A DNA stretch of 64,000 bases. Source: Rhizobiales bacterium PAR1. Lineage in GTDB: Bacteria > Pseudomonadota > Alphaproteobacteria > Rhizobiales > Beijerinckiaceae. The stretch covers positions 62,001 through 126,000 of the forward strand of contig NKIW01000001.1 in NCBI GenBank assembly GCA_002256205.1, written 5' to 3'. Positions 33,182 through 42,334 of the stretch are shown here, one piece after another. The position numbers and the translations under genes are program-made. The notes under the pieces were generated by a model that was not told the origin of the DNA, ran no database searches, and worked only from the letters and a program-made list of their open reading frames with translations. Every line of letters begins with the position of its first letter. Within the stretch, counting starts at the first letter, position 1.

Positions 33182-36072
33182 GCATGCTTCGTACGCCGTC
33201 CGGCGGCCGGATCGACCGCACCCGCGCATTGCGCTTCACTTTCGATGGCCGGCTGATGCAGGGCCATCAGGGCGACACACTGGCCTCCGCCTTGATCGCC
33301 AATGGCGTTCATCTGATGGGGCGCTCGTTCAAGTATCACCGCCCGCGCGGACCGATCTCCGCCGGTGCGGAAGAGCCCAACGCGCTGGTGACGGTTACCC
33401 GTTCCGGGCGCTCGACACCCAATCTGCGTGCAACCCAGATCGAGCTTTATGAAGGCCTCGCCGCATTGAGCCAGAACCGTTGGCCCGCGCTCGATTTCGA
33501 TATCGGTGCGATCAACGGGCTCATCTCGCCGTTCCTCGGTGCGGGCTTCTACTACAAGACCTTCATGGGGCCGAAGGCTCTCGGTTCGAACTGGGCCTGG
33601 ACGAAGATTTACGAGCCGGTGATCCGCGCCGCGGCCGGTCTTGGCCGCGCGCCAGAAGGGCCGGACCTCGACCGTTATGCCAACCGTTTCGCCCATTGCG
33701 ATGTGCTGGTGATTGGCGGCGGCGACGCGGGGCTGACCGCCGCGCTGGAAGCCTCGGCTGATGGCAAGGCAAGTGTCATCCTCTGCGACGAGCAAGCCGA
33801 ATTCGGTGGCTGGTTGCTCAACAGTGATGGCGCATGGCTCGGTGAGACGCTGGCAACGCTCGCCAGCCGCCCCAATGTTCGGATGCTCCGGCGCACGCAG
33901 GCTTTCGGCTATTTCGCGCAGAATTTCGTCGCGCTTCAGGAGCGCCTGACGGATCATCTCGCCGACCTACCGGAAGGCACGCCACGCGAACGTCTCTGGC
34001 AGGTCAGGGCAGGCGAGGTGATCCTCGCGACCGGTGCCATCGAGCGCCCGCTGGCCTTCCCGGATAACGATCGTCCCGGCATCATGCTCGCAGGCGCTGC
34101 GGAAACCTATGCCACGCGTTACGGCGTCCGGCCCGGCACACGCGCGGCGATCTTCACCGCCTGCGACAGCGCCTATGGTGCCGCACTGGCACTGAAGGCG
34201 GCGGGTGTGGAGATCGCGGCGATTGTTGATATTCGCCTCAAGCCAGATCCTGCTTTGGCAGCTCAGGCGCTTGAAGCAGGTATTGCAGTCCATAGCGGTA
34301 CCGTGATCACCGGCACGACCGGGGGAAAACGTGTCTCCCATATCACCATCGGCAAGCTTCAGCCGGATGCCAGCGTGCGCGGCGCGGACCAGCTCGCGTG
34401 TGATTTTGTCGCGATGTCTGGCGGCTGGGTGCCTTCGGTGCATCTGTTCTCGCAATCGCGCGGCAAACTGCGCTGGGACGAAACGCTGAATGCCTATGTG
34501 CCGAACATCACAGCGCCGGGGCAGAAGCAACGCTCGGTCGGCGCCTGCGCCGGCGCCTTTTCCGCCGAGATGCGCGGCGCCTTCAATGGCGCGACGCCGG
34601 TGCCGGGTGATCCGGCCAAGGTGAAGGCCTTTGTCGATTTCCAGAACGACGTCACCGCGCGCGATATCCGCCTTGCGACGCGCGAGGGGATGCACTCGGT
34701 CGAGCACGTGAAGCGCTTTACCACAACCGGCATGGCGACCGATCAGGGCAAAACCTCAAACATGAATGCGCTCGGCATCGTCTCCGAGGCGCTGGGCAAA
34801 AGCCTTCCCGAGGTTGGTCTCACGACCTTCCGGCAGCCCTATACGCCGGTGACCTTCGGGCTTTTCGCCGGGCAAGCACGTGGTGACCTCTTCGATCCCG
34901 TCCGTAAGACGCCGATCCATAATTGGGCGGTGGCGCAAGGCGCAGCCTTCGAGGATGTCGGCCAGTGGAAGCGCGCGCATTATTTCCCGCAAAAGGGCGA
35001 GGACATCCACGCCGCCACGAACCGCGAATGCCGCCTCGTGCGCGGAACTGTCGGCATTTTCGATGCCTCGACGCTCGGCAAGATCGAGCTTGTCGGACCG
35101 GATGCGGCGGAATTTCTCGAACGCGTCTACGTCAACAACTGGAAGAACCTCGGGGTGGGCCGCTGCCGCTACGGCATCCTGCTCAACGAGGCCGGCTTCG
35201 TGATCGATGACGGCGTGATCGCGCGCCTCGCGCCGGATCGCTTCCACATCACCACGACGACCGGCGGCGCGGCGCGCGTCTTCGCGATGTTCGAGGATTA
35301 CTTGCAAACCGAATGGCCGGACCTCAAGGTCTGGCAGACCTCGATCACCGAGCAATACGCCGTGATCGCCGTGCAAGGCCCGAAGGCGCGCGCGGTGCTC
35401 GCACCGCTCGTCGAGGGCATCAATCTTGCGTCGGAGGCTTTCCCGCATATGGCGATCCGCGAGGGGCGCATCTGCGGGGTGGAGACGCGGCTCTTCCGCG
35501 TCAGTTTCTCGGGTGAACTTGGCTTTGAGGTCAATGTACCGGCCTCGCAAGGGCGTGCGGTCTGGGAGGCGATCCACGCCGAGGCCATCAAGCAGGGCGG
35601 TGGTGCCTATGGCACCGAGGCGATGCACGTCCTGCGCGCCGAGAAGGGCTTCATCATCGTCGGGCAGGAAACCGACGGCACCATGACGCCGGATGATGTC
35701 GGTCTTGGCTGGGCCATCGGCAAAGCCAAGACCGACTTTATTGGCAAGCGCGGGTTGATGCGGCCCGATCTCATGGCGGCAGGGCGCAAACAACTCGTCG
35801 GCCTTCAGACCCTCGACCCCAAGGTCGTGCCGGAAGAGGGCGCCCAGATCACGGCAGAGGCGAACCCCGCGCCCGGTACAGCCGCGCTCGGCCACGTCAC
35901 CTCGTCTTACTGGAGCGAGACCTGCGGCCGCTCGATCGCGCTAGCCGTGATCGCCAATGGGCGCGCGCGGGTCGGCGAGGTGCTGCATATCCCGATGCCC
36001 GGCGGTGCCATTGCGGTCACCGTTGTCGCCCCCGTGTTCTACGATCCCAAGGGAGAACGGCTCAATGGCTAA
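33178..36072 (+). CDS. soxA: Sarcosine oxidase alpha subunit
   Basis: A 964-residue multidomain subunit. In order: a 2Fe-2S ferredoxin-like N-terminal fold without the cluster cysteines (ALRFTFDGRLMQGHQGDTLA), an NAD/FAD-binding Rossmann domain (VLVIGGGDAGLTAALEA, about residue 180), and a C-terminal THF-binding aminomethyltransferase (GcvT-like) domain (KIELVGPDAAEFLERVYVNN onward, from about residue 630). It carries the folate-binding half of the enzyme. It overlaps soxG by 8 bases. Confidence 0.96.
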   Translation: MSMLRTPSGGRIDRTRALRFTFDGRLMQGHQGDTLASALIANGVHLMGRSFKYHRPRGPISAGAEEPNALVTVTRSGRSTPNLRATQIELYEGLAALSQNRWPALDFDIGAINGLISPFLGAGFYYKTFMGPKALGSNWAWTKIYEPVIRAAAGLGRAPEGPDLDRYANRFAHCDVLVIGGGDAGLTAALEASADGKASVILCDEQAEFGGWLLNSDGAWLGETLATLASRPNVRMLRRTQAFGYFAQNFVALQERLTDHLADLPEGTPRERLWQVRAGEVILATGAIERPLAFPDNDRPGIMLAGAAETYATRYGVRPGTRAAIFTACDSAYGAALALKAAGVEIAAIVDIRLKPDPALAAQALEAGIAVHSGTVITGTTGGKRVSHITIGKLQPDASVRGADQLACDFVAMSGGWVPSVHLFSQSRGKLRWDETLNAYVPNITAPGQKQRSVGACAGAFSAEMRGAFNGATPVPGDPAKVKAFVDFQNDVTARDIRLATREGMHSVEHVKRFTTTGMATDQGKTSNMNALGIVSEALGKSLPEVGLTTFRQPYTPVTFGLFAGQARGDLFDPVRKTPIHNWAVAQGAAFEDVGQWKRAHYFPQKGEDIHAATNRECRLVRGTVGIFDASTLGKIELVGPDAAEFLERVYVNNWKNLGVGRCRYGILLNEAGFVIDDGVIARLAPDRFHITTTTGGAARVFAMFEDYLQTEWPDLKVWQTSITEQYAVIAVQGPKARAVLAPLVEGINLASEAFPHMAIREGRICGVETRLFRVSFSGELGFEVNVPASQGRAVWEAIHAEAIKQGGGAYGTEAMHVLRAEKGFIIVGQETDGTMTPDDVGLGWAIGKAKTDFIGKRGLMRPDLMAAGRKQLVGLQTLDPKVVPEEGAQITAEANPAPGTAALGHVTSSYWSETCGRSIALAVIANGRARVGEVLHIPMPGGAIAVTVVAPVFYDPKGERLNG

Positions 36073-36643
36073 AACCTTGATGGCGGAACCTCCAAAATCC
36101 AAACCCCGGCTGCCGAACGACGCCATCGCGTGGATCACCGCCGCGCCGCCGCTGGCGCGCTTCATTTTCCGGGGATCGCCGGAGGCGGAAGCTGCGGCAG
36201 GCTCAGCCTATGGCCTCGCATTCCCGAAAGCCCTCAACCGTGCCGCCAGCATCGGCGAGCGTGGCAAGCCCGGTGCGCGCGTTGCCCTGCGGATCGGGCC
36301 GGATGAGCTTCTGCTGATCGTCCCCATCGCGGAAGGAAAAGCAGTCCAGACCGCACTCGAGACCGCAACAGCCGCGCATCCACATAGCCTTGTCGATATC
36401 TCGGATCGCCACACTGGCTTCGCGCTCGAAGGCCCGCACGCCGCCGACCTGATCAACGCCGGCTGCCCGCTCGATCTCGATGAACGCGCCTTTCCCGTTG
36501 GCATGGTCACGCGGACGCTGCTCCACAAGGCGGAAATCGTGCTCTGGCGCATGGGTCCGACGCTGTTTCGCGTCGAGGTCTGGCGCTCCTTCGCGCCATA
36601 CGTGGAAGCGCTTCTGGAGGAAGCCGCACACGATTTCCTTTAG
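36065..36643 (+). CDS. soxG: Sarcosine oxidase gamma subunit
   Basis: A protein of about 192 residues with a GcvT-like fold, the fourth subunit of heterotetrameric sarcosine oxidase. Family features are GPDELLLIVP, SLVDISDRHTGFALEGPHAADLI and RTLLHKAEIVLWRMGPTLFRVEVWRSF. It overlaps the soxA stop, so synthesis is coupled. The ORF-track start 36 codons upstream lies inside soxA and is not used. folD follows after 93 bases. Confidence 0.93.
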   Translation: MAKTLMAEPPKSKPRLPNDAIAWITAAPPLARFIFRGSPEAEAAAGSAYGLAFPKALNRAASIGERGKPGARVALRIGPDELLLIVPIAEGKAVQTALETATAAHPHSLVDISDRHTGFALEGPHAADLINAGCPLDLDERAFPVGMVTRTLLHKAEIVLWRMGPTLFRVEVWRSFAPYVEALLEEAAHDFL

Positions 36644-36736
36644 CCGTATTTTGCCCAAACCTGTCGCGCCCGGTTTCCCTTTCGCGCACGAAACGGTAGA
36701 CACAGCGTCAGGTGATTGCCGTGAGGAGAGTTTGCT

Positions 36737-37666
36737 GTGACTGCCAAGCTGATTGACGGAAAAGCCATCGCAGCCAGCCTGCGTGCCGAACTCGCCGCAC
36801 GCATTGCCAAGCTGACGGAGGCCGGCGCGCGCAAGCCCGGCCTTGCCGTGGTGCTGGTGGGGGAAGATCCGGCAAGTCAGGTCTACGTCGGCTCCAAGGT
36901 CAAGCAGACCACTGAGATCGGGATGCTCTCGATAGAGCACCGTTTGCCAGCCGAAACCACCGAAGCCACGCTGCTGGCGCTGGTCGCCAAACTCAACGCC
37001 GACCCCACGATCGACGGCATTCTCGTACAATTGCCGCTGCCGGCCCACATCGACGCCGACAAGGTGATCGAGGCGATCACGCCGGGCAAGGATGTCGATG
37101 GCTTCCACCCGGTCAATGTCGGTCGCCTTTCAACCGGCGGGCGCGCCTTTGTACCCTGCACACCGCGCGGCTCGATGAAGCTGATCAAATCCGTCCGCGA
37201 GAACCTCTCCGGTCTGCACGCCGTCGTGGTTGGGCGCTCGAACATCGTCGGCAAGCCGATGCTGCAACTGCTGCTGGCCGAGAATTGCACGGTCACGGTC
37301 GCGCATTCGCGCACGAAGGATCTGGCGGAGACCTGCCGTCAGGCGGATATTCTCGTCGCGGCAGTCGGACGTCCGAGGCTTCTGAACGAAACCCATGTGA
37401 AGCCCGGCGCAATTGTCATCGATGTCGGCATCAACCGCATCGCGGATCCCGCGACCGGCAAGAACAAACTCGTCGGCGATGTTGATTTCGACCGTGTCGC
37501 CCCTGTCGCGGGTGCGATCACCCCGGTTCCGGGCGGCGTCGGCCCGATGACCATCGCATGCCTGCTCGAAAACACGCTCGAGTCCTACGAAGCGCAGACG
37601 AAAAAGTCCGGGCGATTTGACGCCGTCACGGAATGGATCTGCGCCTCGGGCAATATCCAGCCCTAA
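36737..37666 (+). CDS. folD: Bifunctional methylenetetrahydrofolate dehydrogenase/cyclohydrolase
   Basis: A 309-residue enzyme that oxidises 5,10-methylene-THF and opens methenyl-THF to formyl-THF. Signatures are [17 protein letters not shown] (catalytic lysine region), [11 protein letters not shown], the NADP-binding [13 protein letters not shown] and [18 protein letters not shown]. It starts with GTG after GAGGAG. Location directly after the sox operon makes metabolic sense, because sarcosine oxidase loads one-carbon units on THF; co-transcription is likely. Confidence 0.97.
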   Translation: MTAKLIDGKAIAASLRAELAARIAKLTEAGARKPGLAVVLVGEDPASQVYVGSKVKQTTEIGMLSIEHRLPAETTEATLLALVAKLNADPTIDGILVQLPLPAHIDADKVIEAITPGKDVDGFHPVNVGRLSTGGRAFVPCTPRGSMKLIKSVRENLSGLHAVVVGRSNIVGKPMLQLLLAENCTVTVAHSRTKDLAETCRQADILVAAVGRPRLLNETHVKPGAIVIDVGINRIADPATGKNKLVGDVDFDRVAPVAGAITPVPGGVGPMTIACLLENTLESYEAQTKKSGRFDAVTEWICASGNIQP

Positions 37667-37676
37667 CTAACGGCGC

Positions 37677-37901
37677 TCAGCTTTTGGCTTGAGCCATCGC
37701 CGCGAGTCGCGTCGGAAGCTGCGCCTTGAGCGCGAGGCGTTCGCGCGTCGTCATCCCGATCCAGCCGGCGATTTCCGATCCCGTCCGTCCACAGCCAAGG
37801 CACCAACCGGTCACGGAGTCGATCACGCAGACCTTCGTGCAAGGGCTCGCCGGATCAATCAGGCTCGAGGTGTCAGAGGGGGAAGCGTTACCGGTGACCA
37901 T
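37677..37901 (-). CDS. DUF1289 family protein
   Basis: A 74-residue protein with the DUF1289 cysteine pattern SPCTKVCVIDSVTGWCLGCG followed by RTGSEIAGWIGMT. Four cysteines suggest metal or iron-sulfur binding, but the role is unknown. It is convergent with folD. The left boundary of the tRNA-Lys integrated element lies 63 bases upstream of its start, so its promoter region is the last native sequence before the island. Confidence 0.88.
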   Translation of the reverse strand: MVTGNASPSDTSSLIDPASPCTKVCVIDSVTGWCLGCGRTGSEIAGWIGMTTRERLALKAQLPTRLAAMAQAKS

Positions 37902-37964
37902 GGGAAGCGAAATGCTCTCCGTTCAAACCGGGAAAAGGAAAAACCGAACCTCGAAAGGAAACCT

Positions 37965-38010
37965 TGGTGAGCTCGATGGGATTCGAACCCATGACCCCAT
38001 GATTAAAAGT
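37965..38010 (-). pseudogene. 3' half of tRNA-Lys(UUU), left att site of the island
   Basis: These 46 bases are identical to the 3' part of the complete tRNA-Lys at 48246-48291: CCA end, acceptor 3' strand, T arm, variable loop and anticodon stem, ending exactly in the anticodon loop at GATTAAAAGT. Beyond it the sequence (GCGGGTCCTG) is unrelated to tRNA. It marks the left junction of the integrated element. Confidence 0.93.
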
Positions 38011-38147
38011 GCGGGTCCTGCTTAAAGCCCTGAGCACTCTCTGACAACCCCTTGCACGAAATCGCTTGCCTTTTCAAGACCATGCAACCAAGAGTTGCTT
38101 TTGGTTTTCAAGGGCTGCATCCGAGCGGAAGACGCCTCCTGAGGACC

Positions 38148-38172
38148 TTGCCGGCTTTTTTACCGGCTTTTT
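38148..38172 (-). repeat. Tandem candidate integrase arm-type sites, left end
   Basis: The minus strand reads AAAAAAGCCGGT then AAAAAAGCCGGCA, two direct repeats. Related AAAA(A)GACGGCA motifs occur at 46388 and 48174 and AAAAGCCGGCA at 48345, all near the opposite end. Their placement beside int and near both junctions suggests integrase arm binding. Confidence 0.5.
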
Positions 38173-38196
38173 TCTGGGCCTCAAGGAGAACAAACC

Positions 38197-39528
38197 ATGC
38201 ACAAACCCGCCCGTGGTCCCCGCACCGAGCGGCTGACCGACAACACCGTGGCACGCATCCCCCTCGCGCTCAATGGCCAGCACGTCATCCGTGACGCGCT
38301 CTGCCCTGGGCTTTTCGTCGTCGTCGGCAAGCGGGCCAAGACATGGACCGTGCAAGGCGACCTCCGGCGAGGGAGTGAGCGCCAGACGATCAAGATGGCC
38401 CTTGGCCGGACGGACGAGATTGACGTCGCGGAGGCGCGGCGGCTCGCGGCGGACGTGCTGGACCGCATTCGTCGGGGCGAAGACCCTCGCGGCGGCGCGG
38501 CAACCGGGGCGCTCACCCTGCGCGCGGCGATGGAGGCCTATTGCAAGACCATGATGCGCCGGGGGCGCTGCGACCGGAGCATCGACGGTGTGCGCGACGG
38601 CGTGGAGCGCGTGCTGAAGGCGTGGGTTGACGAGCCCTTGGTGAACCTCGGCAAGGACCGTCGCCGCGTGGTCGAGCGGCACGACGAGCTGACCGAGCGC
38701 CACGGCCCCTATGCCGCCAACGGCGCGATGCGGACCCTAAGGGCGATCTACAACCACGCGATGAAGCTCGACCCCGACCTTCCGCCGAACCCCGTCCGCG
38801 CCGTCACCTTCAACGCCGAGACGCGGCGCGACACCGGCATGGGCGCGGCGGACTTGCCCGCATGGGAGGCCCAGAGGGTGGCGCTGAGCAACCCTATCCG
38901 GCGCGAGTTTCACCTCATCACCCTGCTGACGGGCAGCCGCCCCGAGGCGCTGCGGCTCGCTCGCTGGGAGCACATCGACGTTGCCCGCCGCGTTCTGCGC
39001 ATCCCGTCGCCCAAGGGCGGGGCGAAGCGCGCCTTCGACATTCCGCTCTCGCGCCCGCTGATCCGCGCACTCATTCGCGTTCGACGCGTCGGGCTCGTGC
39101 TGTATCCCCGGCAGTCGGTCGAATGGATTTTCCCCGCCGCTTCCGCCTCTGGGCACATTGCCGAGCACAAGGAGCACCGAGAAGACCTGAGCAAGTGGGG
39201 CAACGACTTGCGGCAGACCTTCCGCAACATGTGCGCGCTGGCGGGCATCGACCCGCTTTCGAGCCGCCTGCTGATGAACCATCAGGTTAGCCGCGACGTC
39301 CATGACGGCTACCTGACCAAGAGCGCGCTGATGGACAGCCTGCGGGCCGCGCAGGAGCGCGTTTCCACGGCGATCATGGCGGGCCTCGCAGCCCCGGTTC
39401 CGAAGCGCCGGGAGACAGAGAGCAAGATGGCTGATCCGGCTCCCGCCCGCGCTGCGCGGACAGAACGCAAGCCTTCCCCACGGGACGGACGCATTAAGTC
39501 TCAGCACATTTCCAACGCAACCCTTTGA
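38197..39528 (+). CDS. Tyrosine-type site-specific integrase
   Basis: A 443-residue recombinase. The N-terminal part (residues 1-95) resembles the DUF4102-type arm-binding domain of island integrases (GLFVVVGKRAKTWTV, then LGRTDEIDVAEARRLA); a SAM-like core-binding domain follows, and the catalytic domain shows the first Arg (LLTGSRPEALRLARW), the C-terminal box DLRQTFRNMCALAGI, MNHQVSRDVHDGYLTK with His and the nucleophilic Tyr. The usual HxLR is NDLR. AGGAG precedes the ATG. It probably integrated the element at the anticodon loop of tRNA-Lys. Confidence 0.93.
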   Translation: MHKPARGPRTERLTDNTVARIPLALNGQHVIRDALCPGLFVVVGKRAKTWTVQGDLRRGSERQTIKMALGRTDEIDVAEARRLAADVLDRIRRGEDPRGGAATGALTLRAAMEAYCKTMMRRGRCDRSIDGVRDGVERVLKAWVDEPLVNLGKDRRRVVERHDELTERHGPYAANGAMRTLRAIYNHAMKLDPDLPPNPVRAVTFNAETRRDTGMGAADLPAWEAQRVALSNPIRREFHLITLLTGSRPEALRLARWEHIDVARRVLRIPSPKGGAKRAFDIPLSRPLIRALIRVRRVGLVLYPRQSVEWIFPAASASGHIAEHKEHREDLSKWGNDLRQTFRNMCALAGIDPLSSRLLMNHQVSRDVHDGYLTKSALMDSLRAAQERVSTAIMAGLAAPVPKRRETESKMADPAPARAARTERKPSPRDGRIKSQHISNATL

Positions 39529-39556
39529 TGTTGCGTTGGAAACTAAACGTCAAAGC

Positions 39557-39961
39557 TCACTTGTTGTAAGTGATTACATCAAAGAAAACCGATCCATCAG
39601 GATTTTTCCCGACGGTTTGTACCGTCAGAGAATTTCCAGACGTATCTAGTTTCCTAGCGTAAGGGCCACCGTAAACACCAGCCTTCTTGAAAAAGCCGAT
39701 AGTAACATGATCGTTCACTTTGTACGGCTCGATTGCATCAACGTCCTCGCGGCCATAAACGGGATGGTCCTTGCCATCGTAATACGCTGTATAGCCCCAC
39801 TCATAGGACTTTCCTGCTTTTGATCCTTTGACTGTCAATTTGTAGCCGTTTTCGAGCTGTTCATAAAACCGCGTCTCGAAATTAGGGCTAAAATTGCTAC
39901 TGAAAATCGACTTTCCATTGTCAATTTTCCATTCAACTCCAAAAAGTGCGGTGTCGGCCAT
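39557..39961 (-). CDS. Hypothetical protein, island cargo
   Basis: A protein of about 134 residues beginning MADTALFGVEWKIDNGK. It is rich in aromatic and beta-forming residues (YGREDVDAIEPYKVNDHVTI, FFDVITYNK), so a small all-beta protein is likely; there is no signal peptide or membrane helix. I do not recognise a family. GGGAGG lies six bases before the ATG, supporting the start over the longer ORF-track version. Base composition is lower in GC than the integrase. It converges with int, 28 bases away. Confidence 0.6.
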   Translation of the reverse strand: MADTALFGVEWKIDNGKSIFSSNFSPNFETRFYEQLENGYKLTVKGSKAGKSYEWGYTAYYDGKDHPVYGREDVDAIEPYKVNDHVTIGFFKKAGVYGGPYARKLDTSGNSLTVQTVGKNPDGSVFFDVITYNK

Positions 39962-40119
39962 AATTAACCTCCCATCTGTGCTGGCGTACCAGCGACATGT
40001 ATTGTGGAGAAATAACAATACAAATCAATGTCAGTTTCAAAGACACCAAGCGCCATTCGTGAGATTGGCATTTGGAATGCTGGTTTTCCAAGAATGCCGC
40101 ATTTGCCGCCCTCATGCCC

Positions 40120-40143
40120 GCACGCGTGCGAGCGCGATCGCGC
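40120..40143. other. Pair of adjacent perfect palindromes
   Basis: GCACGCGTGC (40120-40129) and GCGCGATCGCGC (40132-40143) stand side by side in the roughly 300-base gene-free gap 39962-40269. They could be protein-binding sites or part of an origin; nothing else in the gap was recognised apart from one copy of the CTTGGGC motif at 40220. Confidence 0.4.
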
Positions 40144-40269
40144 GAACCGAATGACTAATGATCGACGTGGAACGGGCTGCCCAAGGCAGCGGAAGTGCTG
40201 CCTGCGCTGTGGCTTGCGCCGCTTGGGCAGCTTGGCGGGCGACAAAAGGACGTGGGCTAGGACGGCGGG

Positions 40270-40935
40270 CTACTTATCCTGTGCCTTCTCTCGCCAGCGC
40301 CGGTCTTGTTCGGCGGTCATCCGCTCGTATTCCTCCCGCTGGAAGCGGCGCTCCTCGTCCCGCGTCTTGAAGCGGGGATCATCTGGGCCGGTTTCGCGTG
40401 CTCTTGTCGCCATGTAGCGCTCGTAGATTGCCGCACGCGCCTTGGAAAGATTGGGATTTTCCGTCGCGCCATTGTGCCAAGCGACGTCGCCGCGCAGCAT
40501 GTCCCAGTGCTGGCGGCACTGTTCGGCAGTTGCCAGCCGAAGCCATGCGCGGTCGCCTTGCCGTACCTCGCCATTCTCGATGTAACGGGGGCGATACCGA
40601 ATGCGCTTCGGCAATTCACCCCCGATCTTGGGCAGGACGAGGCGCAAGAACGCTTCCAGCGAATTTGCAGTTGCGCCGCCATCTAATCGGCGAAATGCTT
40701 CCATCAGCTCGCTTTCGGGAACCTCCACTTCCCATGCCAAGCCGCCCACTAAGCTCCTGTTCCAAAGGCAGCCGAGCCACCATGCCTCGGTCTTGGATTT
40801 GCAGTCGTAGAGGTAGCCGGGCGGAAGGGGGCGCTTGGGCTTGCGTGCCATCGGCGCGCGCTTGGGTGGTTGGTCGCGCCATCGGGCCAGCCGGTCTTCG
40901 GTCGCCACCAGTTCCGCGCCTCGGGCTTTGAACAA
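40270..40935 (-). CDS. Hypothetical protein, possible downstream half of a broken gene
   Basis: Up to 221 residues from a TTG start; the alternative ATG at 40851 gives 193 residues beginning MARKPKRPLPPGYLYDCKSK. A Trp-rich segment (KTEAWWLGCLWNRSL) and a very charged helical C-terminus (RDEERRFQREEYERMTAEQD) are visible. I do not recognise a family. The frame continues upstream through one TGA (40951-40953) into the 43-codon HTH-like ORF, so the two may be parts of one interrupted gene. Confidence 0.5.
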   Translation of the reverse strand: MFKARGAELVATEDRLARWRDQPPKRAPMARKPKRPLPPGYLYDCKSKTEAWWLGCLWNRSLVGGLAWEVEVPESELMEAFRRLDGGATANSLEAFLRLVLPKIGGELPKRIRYRPRYIENGEVRQGDRAWLRLATAEQCRQHWDMLRGDVAWHNGATENPNLSKARAAIYERYMATRARETGPDDPRFKTRDEERRFQREEYERMTAEQDRRWREKAQDK

Positions 40936-40950
40936 GCCGCCGAGCTCGCC

Positions 40951-41082
40951 TCACTCGTGCAGCGCGCGCAAGACCGCCTGCGACGTCTTGAGCTTCCGCG
41001 CCACTTGGGCAATGTCCAATTCGCCAAGAGCGAGCATGTCCTGGCGAAATCTCTGCTTGCGGGTGCCTGCTGACTGGGCCAT
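40951..41082 (-). CDS. Short HTH-like ORF, in frame with 40270..40935
   Basis: A 43-residue peptide starting MAQSAGTRKQRFRQDMLALG; its second half (LDIAQVARKLKTSQAVLRAL) looks like a helix-turn-helix. GGGAGAG precedes the ATG. It ends at TGA and the same frame then stays open for another 227 codons, so it is either an independent small regulator or the N-terminus of a gene with a premature stop. Family not recognised. Confidence 0.45.
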   Translation of the reverse strand: MAQSAGTRKQRFRQDMLALGELDIAQVARKLKTSQAVLRALHE

Positions 41083-41564
41083 ATTCTGTTCTCTCCCGGT
41101 GTTGCTCGTTCTGGGTCTATGCTTGGCAAATACTGCACAGTTCGGCAATCGTGATCGTGAGCTTCGCCGGGTTGCTTGAGAAAATGGCGGTTCGCTTGAT
41201 TGCCTGCCCCGGACCCAAGGGGTCCTAACCAACTCTCTCTAAACAATAAACTTGAGAAACTCCGCTTTGGGGTCCCGACGACGTGTGCCTTTGGCCCAGG
41301 GGGACGGGGACGCAAAAAGCTCCGTTCTCTTTCTCTCTTATATTCTCTCTATAGAAATATAGAGAGAGATAAGAAAATAGAGTGTTCGCTGTTTTTGTAA
41401 TGGGTTAGCCGGACTTAGGTGCGGGGTGAACAAACGGCAAGACCCGAGCGATCCGCCCACCCTCTCCTTGGGCATGTCCCCAAATACTGGCCCCGTTGCC
41501 TTCTGGATTGCCCACGTTGCGTGCTCTGGGCATCACAGTGCCAGAAACCATAGGGAGCTTGCCC
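41083..41564. other. Intergenic region of the island
   Basis: About 480 bases between divergent genes. It holds an AT-rich inverted repeat (41337-41373), one CTTGGGC copy (41467) and the promoters of both flanking genes. The AT-rich block 41320-41400 contrasts with the GC-rich genes around it, which is typical of an origin or regulatory region, but iterons were not seen. Confidence 0.4.
41337..41373. repeat. AT-rich inverted repeat
   Basis: CTTAT-ATT-CTCTCTATA-GAAA-TATAGAGAG-AG-ATAAG forms a long imperfect stem. It has no clear T-tract after it on either strand. It may be an operator or an element of a replication or recombination site. Confidence 0.5.
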
Positions 41565-42050
41565 ATGCCGAAGAACCTCACCAGCCGCCATAGCCCCGCG
41601 CCGCTCGCCGGGGGCGTTGTTTGTCTCTCGACCGGAGATCGCGTCTATTGCCGTGCTTGGCACGCATGGTGGCTTGCCAAGCTCTGGCATGGCGAGGTTC
41701 TGCCCGGTCAGGGCTGGCCGCTGGCCGTGAGCCGTGCAGAGTTGGAACGCGACTATCTCGCTTGGGCGCGAGAGCATAGCGAACTCGCCCTCTACACGGT
41801 GCCGGTAGAACAGGCGCTCTACTGGCCGACCCGCATGTCGTTGGAAGACTGGTCGTGCCCCGAGCTTGTGCTCGACCCGCTTCCCGCGATGCGCGCCCGC
41901 TGGAATGAGGCGCTGTTCCCTGTTCACTGGCCGGAACCCGAGCCCACCCGGCGCGCTGCCCGTTCCCCGTCGCGCCCGTCAGACCTTTCTCGCCTGTTCG
42001 CCGCCCATGTTGGCGCGCTCGTTCCACAAGGTGAATTTATCGCCGCGTAA
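41565..42050 (+). CDS. Hypothetical protein, island
   Basis: A protein of about 161 residues starting MPKNLTSRHSPAPLAGGVVC, with AGGGAG eight bases before the ATG. It contains many tryptophans in its first half (CRAWHAWWLAKLWHGEVLPG) and a proline-rich C-terminal part. No signal peptide, membrane helix or family is recognised. It is the first gene of the plus-strand, very GC-rich block of the element. Confidence 0.55.
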   Translation: MPKNLTSRHSPAPLAGGVVCLSTGDRVYCRAWHAWWLAKLWHGEVLPGQGWPLAVSRAELERDYLAWAREHSELALYTVPVEQALYWPTRMSLEDWSCPELVLDPLPAMRARWNEALFPVHWPEPEPTRRAARSPSRPSDLSRLFAAHVGALVPQGEFIAA

Positions 42051-42132
42051 GCGAGCCACCCAGACACTTCATCTCCGGGGCGGGGCGCGCAAGCGTCCCG
42101 CCGCGCATCATTTCCCGCCGTGCCACGTCGGG

Positions 42133-42152
42133 AAGGACGGCGGCGCGGACGG
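42133..42152 (+). repeat. Island 20-mer repeat, copy 1
   Basis: AAGGACGGCGGCGCGGACGG. Matches copies at 43648 and 45367 in 17 or more of 20 positions; each copy lies between genes and can pair with an upstream CCGCC-type arm to form a hairpin. Confidence 0.55.
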
Positions 42153-42334
42153 TTACTGACAGCGCAGCCCGCCTGCCTTGGGCATGGTTCACGGCGTCGG
42201 GGTGTTTTCACTCCTTGTCCGCCCCGGCACTTCATGGTCCGACTTGGCCACTCGCTTGCGTCGCGGGTGGCCTTTTTCTTCCCGGCCCATTGTTCCTGAT
42301 TTCGTGCGGTTGCACCGGGAGGCAGAACGTTGCC

